Of a stretch of DNA of 60,591 nt, positions 1-7,360 are shown in pieces. Position 1 is the stretch's first letter; every line of letters starts with the position of its first letter. Origin of the DNA: an uncultured Myxococcales bacterium (GTDB lineage: Bacteria; Myxococcota_A; UBA9042); NCBI GenBank assembly GCA_903919145.1, contig CAIXGW010000038.1, positions 1 to 60,591 on the forward strand, in the 5' to 3' direction. The translations under genes and the position numbers were made by a program. The notes under the pieces were generated by a model that did not search any database, was not told the origin of the DNA, and was given only the letters and a program-made list of their open reading frames with translations.

Positions 1-426
1 CAGCAGTTCCCCGACTGCAAGTGCGCGCAGCAGCCAACGGTGGCCGAAGACGGCTACACCGCCAGCGATAGCGCGTTCAAGGCGGTCTGCCAGGCGGGCC
101 TGTGCAAAGCCACCGTGGCCAACCCAGTGGCAGAGTGCACCAGCAGCGGGTTGGTGTGGCCCAAGCCAGTCAAGCATTGCGCTGCCAAGACGGATTGCAC
201 CTACGTGCTGCGAACCATCGATTGCTGTGGCTCGCAGCTGGCGACCGGCATCGTCAAAACGGCCAAAGACGCCTATGAAGCCAAGGAATTCCAGTGCGCC
301 AAATCGATGGCGATCTGCGACTGCATGGCCATGCCGCTGAAGATGGAAGACGGGTCGAGCGGCGGCGACGGCATGGTGGCGGTCGACTGCGTGCAGGGCC
401 ACTGCCAGACCTACGCAAAGCCGTGA
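1..426 (+). CDS. Cysteine-rich protein, 5' truncated by the window edge
   Basis: The reading frame is open from base 1 to the TGA at 424-426, so this is the C-terminal 141 residues of a longer gene. A GTG at 40 is in frame but nothing suggests it is the true start. The fragment has about 14 cysteines, with spacings like CxC, CC and CxC in a small soluble domain, and ends in a Cys-x(4)-C motif (DCVQGHC). This looks like a secreted, disulfide-rich domain of the type common in myxobacterial exported proteins. I do not recognise the family, and the export signal would lie outside the window. Confidence 0.7.
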   Translation, partial: QQFPDCKCAQQPTVAEDGYTASDSAFKAVCQAGLCKATVANPVAECTSSGLVWPKPVKHCAAKTDCTYVLRTIDCCGSQLATGIVKTAKDAYEAKEFQCAKSMAICDCMAMPLKMEDGSSGGDGMVAVDCVQGHCQTYAKP

Positions 427-453
427 ACCAGTCAGCGCAAGCCCGTGATCGAC

Positions 454-1992
454 TCAGGCCTCAGCATCTGGCTTGAGCGAGTGCTGGTGGGCGTGCAGGA
501 TCGCCACGCCTTCATGGCCGTCTAGCAGCTGGTGCAGCGCGTCCAGGGCCGACTGCACCAGGAAGCGGCGGCTGGGATGATAGCTGATCGCCAGGGTCGT
601 CAGCTCGATGTGGCGCACCATCGGCAACTCATTGGCCAGCTTGAGGAACGTCACGGCGTCGGCACAGTTGTCAAAACGGTCCTTGGCGCGCTTGGCAGTG
701 GCCCGCAGCACGAATTCGGCCAGGTCCCCCGGTAGATCAGGCACTAGCAGCCGCGGATCCGGCGTGACTTCGTTGAGGTGCTTCATCATCAGGTCGTAGA
801 CGGTGTCGGCTTCAAAGGGCACCTGGCCGGTGATGAGCTCGTAGGCTAGAATACCAAGTGAATACAGATCGCTGCGCCCATCAAGCTGCTGACCCAGGGC
901 CTGCTCAGGACTCATGTAGTACGGCGTGCCAAACAGCTGCTCGCCGTGCTTGGCCTCCGAGGCGTCAGGCTCAATGGCGATGCCGAAGTCCAGCAGCTTG
1001 ACCTTGCGCTCTTCCGCGGTCAGAAAGACGTTGGAAGGCTTGACGTCGCGGTGCAGCAGGCCTCGCTGGTGCGAATAGGCCAGCGCCGAGGCAATCTCGC
1101 GCAGCACCCGCCGAACGGTACCCCAATTGAGGCGATGGCCTTGCTGGATGATGTCGTCCAGAGTCAGGCCGCTGAGCTTCTCCATCACGATGAAGTGGGT
1201 GCCGTGAGAGCGCTCCGTGTCAAACACGCGGACAATGTGCTCGTGGTTCAGCGACGCAATCAGCTGCGCTTCTTTCTGAAATTGCTGAGCAAACTTCTCA
1301 TGGTACACCAGCGCGTGGGTCAGCATTTTCAGCGCCACGGTGCGCTGCAGGCCGGGATGTTCCGCCTCAAAGACGGTGGCGGCAGCCCCGGCGCCCAGCT
1401 TGCCAATCACCCGGTACTTGCCTACGTGGTTGATGGTAGAGGCTTCCATCAGGCGCTCGCCGACGGCGCGGGTCAAGAACTCGCCAATCTGCGGAATGCG
1501 CTTCATCAAGGATTCAAGGACGGTACGCGACAAGCGCAGGCAGCGGCACGACCCGTCGGCGATGACCGTTGCCACCCGCGGCTGGCTCATGACCAAGGCC
1601 ATCTCGCCAAAAACCGCTGGCGCAGTCAGGGTCCTCTCAAAGTGGGTGTCCTGCATGGCGCTGCGAACGGACACCAACACCGAGCCCCGCTCTAGAATGA
1701 ACATCTCTTCGCCGGGCTGGCCCTGCTCGACAATGACCTCGCCCCCGTCAAATTCCACCGGCTCCAGCGCATCGCGAAGGTTGGCCACCGCATGGTCGTT
1801 CAGGGCAGAGAACATCTCTACGGCGGCCCAGGCCGGCCGGCCAGAGGGCTCCAACACCGTCAGGCGCCGTTCGTCGCGCAGCTTGCCGCGACCGACGGGC
1901 AGGGGCGGGATCGCCACGCCGGGGTTGCGCGCGTGGGGATCGCTGGCCGGTGGCGCCATGCCGGGTTTGGGGTCGCCGCTAGATGCAGACAT
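454..1992 (-). CDS. Serine/threonine protein kinase with N-terminal cyclic-nucleotide-binding domain
   Basis: This 512-residue protein is predicted to be a soluble signalling kinase gated by a nucleotide or other small ligand. Residues about 60-180 form a cNMP-binding fold with the phosphate-binding-cassette signature FGEMAL...PRVATV (128-143). Residues about 193-460 are a complete Hanks-type kinase: a glycine-rich loop GKLGAGAAATVF, Lys222, HRDVKPSN (314-321), DFG (335-337) and GTPYYMSPEQ. All catalytic residues are present, so it should be active. No membrane segment is visible. I chose the ATG at 1992 because an AGGAG lies 5 nt upstream; the frame continues 24 codons further without a site. 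cNMP-kinase fusions occur in Myxococcota, but the ligand is unknown. Confidence 0.92.
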   Translation of the reverse strand: MSASSGDPKPGMAPPASDPHARNPGVAIPPLPVGRGKLRDERRLTVLEPSGRPAWAAVEMFSALNDHAVANLRDALEPVEFDGGEVIVEQGQPGEEMFILERGSVLVSVRSAMQDTHFERTLTAPAVFGEMALVMSQPRVATVIADGSCRCLRLSRTVLESLMKRIPQIGEFLTRAVGERLMEASTINHVGKYRVIGKLGAGAAATVFEAEHPGLQRTVALKMLTHALVYHEKFAQQFQKEAQLIASLNHEHIVRVFDTERSHGTHFIVMEKLSGLTLDDIIQQGHRLNWGTVRRVLREIASALAYSHQRGLLHRDVKPSNVFLTAEERKVKLLDFGIAIEPDASEAKHGEQLFGTPYYMSPEQALGQQLDGRSDLYSLGILAYELITGQVPFEADTVYDLMMKHLNEVTPDPRLLVPDLPGDLAEFVLRATAKRAKDRFDNCADAVTFLKLANELPMVRHIELTTLAISYHPSRRFLVQSALDALHQLLDGHEGVAILHAHQHSLKPDAEA

Positions 1993-2175
1993 CAAGGCTC
2001 CTAGCTCGCGTGGTGGCCGAGCGCGCAGCAGCTTATTGTTCCAGGTCCAGCACAGTCGCGCCAAGTGTGGCCAAGCGCGGCGGCGGTGGCAAGCCTTTCA
2101 CCGGCGCAGCCCGTGTTGGCGCGGCGACGCCTGGTCGGTCCGTTCGGCGCCGCGCATTGACCCTGGACCGCGGGG

Positions 2176-3315
2176 CTACGGCGGCGATCCAGGCTCGGCG
2201 GGGCGCTGTGGAGCCCCAAGGTAGGCCGCCGAGCGCTGATACCGATGCACAGCCTCCAACAGCAGAATTCGAGCACAGGCCAGCACCGGCACGGCGATCA
2301 GCACGCCGATGACGCCAAAGAGCTCGCCAAAGGCGATAATGCCCAGCAGCACCGCCAGGGGCGGCAGCCCTACCCGATTGCCGATCAGCCGCGGGGTGAT
2401 GAACAGCAAGTCGATGGCGTAGAATCCGGCAAAAAGCAGCACTACCGCCAGCGTTTCCCAGCCAGCCTGGCCAGAGAGCAGCCCCAGGGTCGCGCTCATG
2501 GCCAGACCAATCATGACGCCCACGTAGGGAACCAAGTAGAGCACGGCGGCAATCGGCCCCATCACCAGGGCAAAGGGCACGCCGGCCAGGGCCAGCCCCA
2601 AGGTAAATGCGGAGCAGGCCAGCGAAAACAGCATCAGCTGGCCGCGGACAAAACCGGCCATCACTTCGTCGATGCGGCCAAAGACGCGCTGGTACTCAGC
2701 CTGCTGGGGCCGCGGCACCAACACCGCGATCTGGCGGATGATGCGCTCATAGTCGCCCAGTAAAAAGAAGGCGACCACCAGCATCAGCAGCGCCTTGCCT
2801 ATGCCCAGCATCACGTCCCGGGCAGACACCACCACCACGCTGACCATGCTCTGGGCCGGCCCAACCAATTCGGTCGCCAGGGCCTGGACCATCCCAGAAA
2901 GGTCCTGATACTTCACAAAATCTGTCAGCGGTCGCCCCAGGACTTTTTGGGCCCACGGGTCCTGGCTCAGCAGAAAATTGTACAGGCGCGCCGGAGCCTG
3001 CTGACTGCCGGCGATCAGCTGCTGGGCCATGGTTGGCAGCACCGCCACTGCAAAGACCGCGGCCAGCGTTACCACCGCAATTACCGGCACGGTCAGGGCC
3101 AGGATGGTCGGAACACGCCACCTTCTGAGCCTCAGCACCACCGGATTGAGGGCGTAAGCAATGAAGAAGCCGACCAGGATCGGTGCCGTCACCACCCGCA
3201 GCCGCTCCAGCAACCACAGCAGCGCCAGGACTACGGATCCGAGCAGCGCCGTCTTGAAAAACAGCGACTGCCATGGGATGGTGCTGCTGGGCTGCGGTGC
3301 AGACGGATCAGGCAT
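2176..3315 (-). CDS. AI-2E family transporter / permease (UPF0118)
   Basis: This 379-residue membrane protein belongs to the AI-2E/PerM-like permease family, whose members include quorum-signal exporters and Na+/H+ antiporters; the substrate cannot be read here. It has an N-terminal hydrophobic pair (TALLGSVVLALLWLLERL, then PILVGFFIAYALNPVV), a soluble central segment, and a C-terminal block of about five helices with the family-typical LVPYVGVMIG and IDLLFITPRLIG motifs. The length fits the family. The start is either the ATG at 3315 or one seven codons upstream at 3336; both lie inside a CATG shared with the start region of the divergent gene. The longer frame to 3708 reads antisense to the neighbour and is not credible. 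Confidence 0.88.
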   Translation of the reverse strand: MPDPSAPQPSSTIPWQSLFFKTALLGSVVLALLWLLERLRVVTAPILVGFFIAYALNPVVLRLRRWRVPTILALTVPVIAVVTLAAVFAVAVLPTMAQQLIAGSQQAPARLYNFLLSQDPWAQKVLGRPLTDFVKYQDLSGMVQALATELVGPAQSMVSVVVVSARDVMLGIGKALLMLVVAFFLLGDYERIIRQIAVLVPRPQQAEYQRVFGRIDEVMAGFVRGQLMLFSLACSAFTLGLALAGVPFALVMGPIAAVLYLVPYVGVMIGLAMSATLGLLSGQAGWETLAVVLLFAGFYAIDLLFITPRLIGNRVGLPPLAVLLGIIAFGELFGVIGVLIAVPVLACARILLLEAVHRYQRSAAYLGAPQRPAEPGSPP

Positions 3316-3334
3316 GAAATACTTTGCGATCTCC

Positions 3335-4489
3335 ATGGCTAGATGCGCCACGCCGGCTTGCAGCATAGCGCGGCCGCTGGCCACTGGAAACAGCGGGGCC
3401 TTCGCCTTGCCTCTGCGGCCCCAGCGCGGGTGGCAAAACTGGCTGCTGGCCATAGCGTTGGCCAGCACTGCCTGGAGCAGCGCGGCGACTGCAGCGCCGA
3501 CCGCGGGCCCGACAGCAGCCCCAGAGACCGCGCCTGCAGCCTGGCAAGTCGACGCCAGCCGCCCGGTGCGACCCCAGCCCAAGGGCCGCCGGTCCCTTTG
3601 CGATTTCGCCAAGCTTGCCGCTGAGCAGCAGGCGCTGCCCATGGCCGCCGATCCGGTCTTTCGCCCGCCCACGCCCGAGGCCAAGGCCCAGCTGGGGCGG
3701 ACGCGCAAGGCGATCTTCTCAGGCGATCCCGGCGGACCGGCTCAGCTTCAGGCCCTTTTTGACGGACCCGAGGGCCCGGCCCTGGCCCGGCTGGCCCTGC
3801 AGGATCGCGACCCGCGGATGCAAATCGCGGCGGCCACGGCGGCGACTTCTCTGGCCAAAGCCCACCCGCGGCTGTTTGCCTTTTTGCCGGGGTTGAACCG
3901 CAGCACCCCGCCTCGTCTGGCCCTGGCGACCCTGCAGTTGAATTTTGCCACCGGCTGCGACACGCCCATGCTGTTTGGCATGGATGCCCTGGACCACCCT
4001 TCGGCCGAGGTCGTCGAGCTGGCCATCCGCCTGTCTGTGGCCCAAACCCAGCAGATCCGCAGCCCTGCCCTGGCCGACCGGGTAGCCGCCTGGCTAGAGC
4101 GGCGCAGCGGCCCGGCACGGCTGCGCATTCTGGCGGTGCGCCTGCTCGCAGACCTGGGCGCCGTGCATCTGACTGGCCTGATGGCGCGGCTGAGCAAGGA
4201 CGGCGATCCGTTGGTGACCGGGGAAGCGCGCGTCGGCTGGGCTCGGCTCGCCCCGGAAGATGCGGGCAAGCAAGCCGAGGCATGGTCGCAGGATCGCCGC
4301 CCGTGCAGCCAAATGGCGGCGCTGCGGGCCACGGCCGAGATCGGCGCCGCCAACCCTTGGCCGCTGATCCCTGCAGTGCGGCTGGCCGCGCGAAGCCCGG
4401 CGGTCTGCGCCGACCCCTTGACCGGCACCGCCCTCAAGGTGAGCGATGTGGCGCAGCAGGTCCTGGCCTACTGGGACCGCGGGCTGTAG
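3335..4489 (+). CDS. Exported HEAT-like repeat protein of unknown function
   Basis: About 384 residues. A hydrophobic stretch (NWLLAIALASTAW) followed by Ala-rich sequence looks like a signal peptide, but about 35 residues precede it, so the real start may be a later non-ATG codon. ATGs at 3314 and 3335 are the upstream candidates and neither has a clear ribosome site. From about residue 120 the protein is made of helical segments of roughly 35 residues (for example DPRMQIAAATAATSLAKAHP), which looks like a HEAT/armadillo-type solenoid and suggests protein-protein contacts in the periplasm. It is divergent from the AI-2E permease with essentially no intergenic space. The function is not recognised. 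Confidence 0.7.
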   Translation: MARCATPACSIARPLATGNSGAFALPLRPQRGWQNWLLAIALASTAWSSAATAAPTAGPTAAPETAPAAWQVDASRPVRPQPKGRRSLCDFAKLAAEQQALPMAADPVFRPPTPEAKAQLGRTRKAIFSGDPGGPAQLQALFDGPEGPALARLALQDRDPRMQIAAATAATSLAKAHPRLFAFLPGLNRSTPPRLALATLQLNFATGCDTPMLFGMDALDHPSAEVVELAIRLSVAQTQQIRSPALADRVAAWLERRSGPARLRILAVRLLADLGAVHLTGLMARLSKDGDPLVTGEARVGWARLAPEDAGKQAEAWSQDRRPCSQMAALRATAEIGAANPWPLIPAVRLAARSPAVCADPLTGTALKVSDVAQQVLAYWDRGL

Positions 4490-4609
4490 GAGCCCCGGCG
4501 CCGATCCCGGCCGAACCTGTGATTTTGTAGCCAAGATCGCTAGGTTACAGCCTTTCTCCGCAGGGTTAGCAGAGACCCGGCCACCGGGCGCAGGGGCCAA
4601 GCGCCACCG
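4490..4609. other. Convergent intergenic spacer
   Basis: A 120-bp gap between the stops of the HEAT-like gene and the LuxE-like gene. It contains TTGTAGCCAAGATCGCTA near 4534-4551, a short TAGC/GCTA inverted pair resembling a motif found after other genes in this window. No convincing U-tract terminator is visible. Confidence 0.35.
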
Positions 4610-5743
4610 TCAGCGCGGCCCAATCAGCTCTTCCGCATCCAGACCACAGCCGCGCCAAGCACTGCCAGGCAGGCGGCCATGCAGCGTCAGGGCGCCCTGT
4701 TCATCCAACGCTCCAAGGTCGGCGGTCTGCAGAAAGGCGCACGTGTCCAGATTGCTGAGGTCGACGTGGCCGACCAGCCCCACTTCCCCGGCCAAGCACG
4801 GCCCGCCGTCTTGGACGCGGGTGATCCGCGCGGCCAGCCACGGCGGCGCCTGGTAGGCGCGCGGCCCCGGGTCCAGCCCCAGCAAAAACTGGCGCGCGCA
4901 CGGTTCATAGCGCTGGCCACACAGCTCGGTCATGCCCAGCTCGCCAACGATCAGCTCAGGTGCCAGGCCCAGGTGGCGCTGCAGCTGGCGGTGCTGGTCG
5001 TCGCGGGAAACCAGCGTGCGCCGGCCCTTGGGCCCACCGGTATCCATCAGCCGCGAGCCGGCCGGCAGCTGGACCTGCCAATCCACAGGCAGTTGGTCGA
5101 GCAGAAGCTGCAGGGCCACGCTGGTCGCAAACAGCAGCGCCGGCACCTGGTCGGAAACGGCGCGCTGGCATGCTTCGATAAAGCCTTGGGTATCCAATGC
5201 TTCTTCTTGACCAGCAAGGCCCAAGTGCTGGGTGCCGCCGCCGTCATCCCAGCGCTGCGCCAGGCGCCGCACCATGAACCCAAGCGAGCTGCGCGGGCGG
5301 ACGCTGGCGCTGGGGATCAGGCTGATGCAGCGAAAGGGCCGGTGCTCGGCTGCCGTCGCCTCGGGCACCATCCAGTGGGCAAAGGCCCGCTGCAGGCTGG
5401 CGTCATATAGCGCGGTGTCGCGCAGCACCACCTGACCCGGCTGACCGTCGGTAGTGCCGCTGGTCTCAAAGCGCACCGCCGGGTGAGCCTGTGCTGCCGC
5501 GGTAGCCAGCGGTGCGACCTTAAAGGCTGACACCGGCACCAACGGAATTTGCCACCAATTGGCCGGCGGCGCGCCGCCCAACCGCCGCGCCGCCCACTGG
5601 CCATACGCTGGGATATGGGCCAATTGAAAGGCATACAGCCGCGCGGCCAGCTCCTCAAAGCGCCCCGGCGGCCACGGTGTCGCCGGCCAAGACCAGATCG
5701 CCGCCAGCAGGTCGCGCTGCAGCGCCGAGCGCGACTCAGCCAT
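4610..5743 (-). CDS. LuxE-like acyl-protein synthetase family protein
   Basis: This 377-residue protein resembles LuxE, the acyl-protein synthetase that activates a fatty acid as acyl-AMP and takes it as a thioester for reduction by LuxC. Supporting motifs are FETSGTTDGQPG, the adenylate-forming-like phosphate loop, followed by a LIPSAS...SSLGFMV block and GELGMTELCGQRYE near the C-terminus. It is close in length to LuxE. The ATG at 5743 overlaps the end of the upstream aminotransferase by 8 bp, so the two are probably translationally coupled. No luxC or luxAB partner is in the window, so bioluminescence is not implied; an acyl or aminoacyl activation role in a small pathway is an inference. 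Confidence 0.8.
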   Translation of the reverse strand: MAESRSALQRDLLAAIWSWPATPWPPGRFEELAARLYAFQLAHIPAYGQWAARRLGGAPPANWWQIPLVPVSAFKVAPLATAAAQAHPAVRFETSGTTDGQPGQVVLRDTALYDASLQRAFAHWMVPEATAAEHRPFRCISLIPSASVRPRSSLGFMVRRLAQRWDDGGGTQHLGLAGQEEALDTQGFIEACQRAVSDQVPALLFATSVALQLLLDQLPVDWQVQLPAGSRLMDTGGPKGRRTLVSRDDQHRQLQRHLGLAPELIVGELGMTELCGQRYEPCARQFLLGLDPGPRAYQAPPWLAARITRVQDGGPCLAGEVGLVGHVDLSNLDTCAFLQTADLGALDEQGALTLHGRLPGSAWRGCGLDAEELIGPR

Positions 5744-7253
5744 GGCTGGCCTGCGTGTCGGCCAGCGCGGCGACCAGGGCCTGCACGATGCAGCTGCGCT
5801 GCTCTGCACTGAGCACGGCCGGCGGGGTCAGCTGGATCACCTCGCCAAGGGTGCCACAAGGCAGCACCACGACCCCGCGGCGCAGACATCCGGTGACCAC
5901 TTGCCATGCCCGCTGGCCGGCGGGGACCCCTTGCCAATCGCGCAGTTCGATCCCCAACATCAGCCCGCGGCCGCGCACCTGTAGCACGGCCGGGTGGTCC
6001 GCCAGGGCAGCGCTCAGCTCTGCCAGCCAGCTGACGCCCAGGCTGCGCGCGAGGTCGGCCATCCCCATGTCCTGCAGGGCATTCAGGCTGGCCAGCGCCG
6101 CGGCCGCCGCCAGCGGATGGCCCAGGAACGTCGAAGTGTGCAGCGCTTCGCCCTGAGACTCTCCCCAACAAGCCATGACGTGCGGCCGCCCCAGGCAAGC
6201 ACCGATCGGCAGTCCGCCGCCCAAAGCCTTGCCAACACACAGGATATCAGGGACTACGTCTTCGCTCTGGCAGGCAAACCAAGAGCCGGTGCGGCAGCAG
6301 CCGGTGTAGATTTCGTCCAGGACCAGCAGCACTCCATGGCGGTCGCACAGCTGGCGCAGCCCAGACAGAAAACCTGCAGGCGGAATCACGGTGCCGCCGC
6401 GGCCCTGAATCGGCTCCACCAGTACAGCGCCGATTGGCACCCCGCCCATGGCCGGGTGAGCCAGCAGTTCCTCTACGCGCGCCAGGGTGTAGGCCAGCAG
6501 ATCTGCCGCCGCCACCCCTACAGGCGGGCGCAGCGGATGGGGAAACGGCACCCACACCGTGTTGCAAGCCAGCTGGGCGGCAAACGGAAAGCGAAAGTCG
6601 CGGCGGGCCGTCGCGTCCAGCGCCCCGTGGCCCAGGCCGTGGTAGGCCCCTGAAAACGCAATCACTCCGGCCTTGCCGGTGGCCAGCAGCGCCGTCTTGA
6701 GGGCGACCTCCACGGCTTCGGCGCCACCACCGCACAGCACCGCACCGCCCAGGTCGGCGGGGGCGATTTCCTGCAGCTTCTCCAGCAGGGCGATCCGCAC
6801 CGCCGGCGGGTGGACATCTCCCATGCCGTGCAACAGCTGGTCCGCCTGGCGGTGGACCGCGGCGCGGACGGCGTCGGGTCCGTGGCCCAGCAAGGCAACG
6901 CCAAAGGCAGAGGTGGCATCCACCAGAGTGTTGCCGTCGACGTCGCGGATGGCACCGCCGCGGGCCTGCTGCCACACGATGGGAAAATCGCTAGCGACGG
7001 CGGTTACATTGGGCGACTCGACGGCCTTGAGCCGGCGCAGCCACGCTTGCGAAAGCGGCCCCGGAATCGCCGTGACCAGCTGCGGCAGAGCCAGCGGATC
7101 CAGGGGGGGCAGGTCGGCGGCCCCAGCGGCGCCCCAGCTGGGCTCTGCTGCCCCAAGGGGCATAGGATGGATCGGGTAGAGGTCGGGCACGGGCAGCAGT
7201 GGCCTCGGCGGGGCCGCGCCCGCAAGCGCCTTGTACCACCTGCGACCGGGCAT
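5736..7253 (-). CDS. Class III (PLP-dependent) aminotransferase
   Basis: This 505-residue enzyme belongs to fold-type I class III aminotransferases (acetylornithine, 4-aminobutyrate, DAPA and similar). Visible motifs are GGGAEAVEVALKTAL (cofactor phosphate site), FSGAYHGLGHGAL, VLVLDEIYTGCCRTG (the Asp that contacts the PLP ring nitrogen; family form DEVQTGFGRTG) and the Schiff-base lysine in CVGKALGGGLP. The ATG at 7253 is the longest start compatible with the divergent lipoprotein; ATG 7163 is another option and neither has a strong ribosome site. It overlaps the LuxE-like gene by 8 bp. The amino donor and acceptor cannot be deduced. An aminotransferase paired with LuxE suggests a dedicated metabolite or lipid-modification step. 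Confidence 0.88.
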   Translation of the reverse strand: MPGRRWYKALAGAAPPRPLLPVPDLYPIHPMPLGAAEPSWGAAGAADLPPLDPLALPQLVTAIPGPLSQAWLRRLKAVESPNVTAVASDFPIVWQQARGGAIRDVDGNTLVDATSAFGVALLGHGPDAVRAAVHRQADQLLHGMGDVHPPAVRIALLEKLQEIAPADLGGAVLCGGGAEAVEVALKTALLATGKAGVIAFSGAYHGLGHGALDATARRDFRFPFAAQLACNTVWVPFPHPLRPPVGVAAADLLAYTLARVEELLAHPAMGGVPIGAVLVEPIQGRGGTVIPPAGFLSGLRQLCDRHGVLLVLDEIYTGCCRTGSWFACQSEDVVPDILCVGKALGGGLPIGACLGRPHVMACWGESQGEALHTSTFLGHPLAAAAALASLNALQDMGMADLARSLGVSWLAELSAALADHPAVLQVRGRGLMLGIELRDWQGVPAGQRAWQVVTGCLRRGVVVLPCGTLGEVIQLTPPAVLSAEQRSCIVQALVAALADTQASHG

Positions 7254-7280
7254 GCGGAAGGTGTCGCAGTCGGCAGCCAC

Positions 7281-7310
7281 TGGTTGCCGGCAGCGGAATT
7301 CCGCTATGCT
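7281..7310 (+). promoter_or_regulatory. Putative promoter of the lipoprotein gene
   Basis: The segment has TGGTTG (7281-7286) and TATGCT (7305-7310) with an 18-bp gap, about 50 bp upstream of the ATG at 7361. Its downstream half (CGGAATTCCGCTATGCTGCG) closely resembles the sequence before the lipoprotein gene at 25585, which supports a shared promoter element. No experimental support. Confidence 0.35.
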
Positions 7311-7360
7311 GCGAAGGGACCCCGCCAGACTTCGCGGCGCTTGATGCGCCAAGGACTTCA

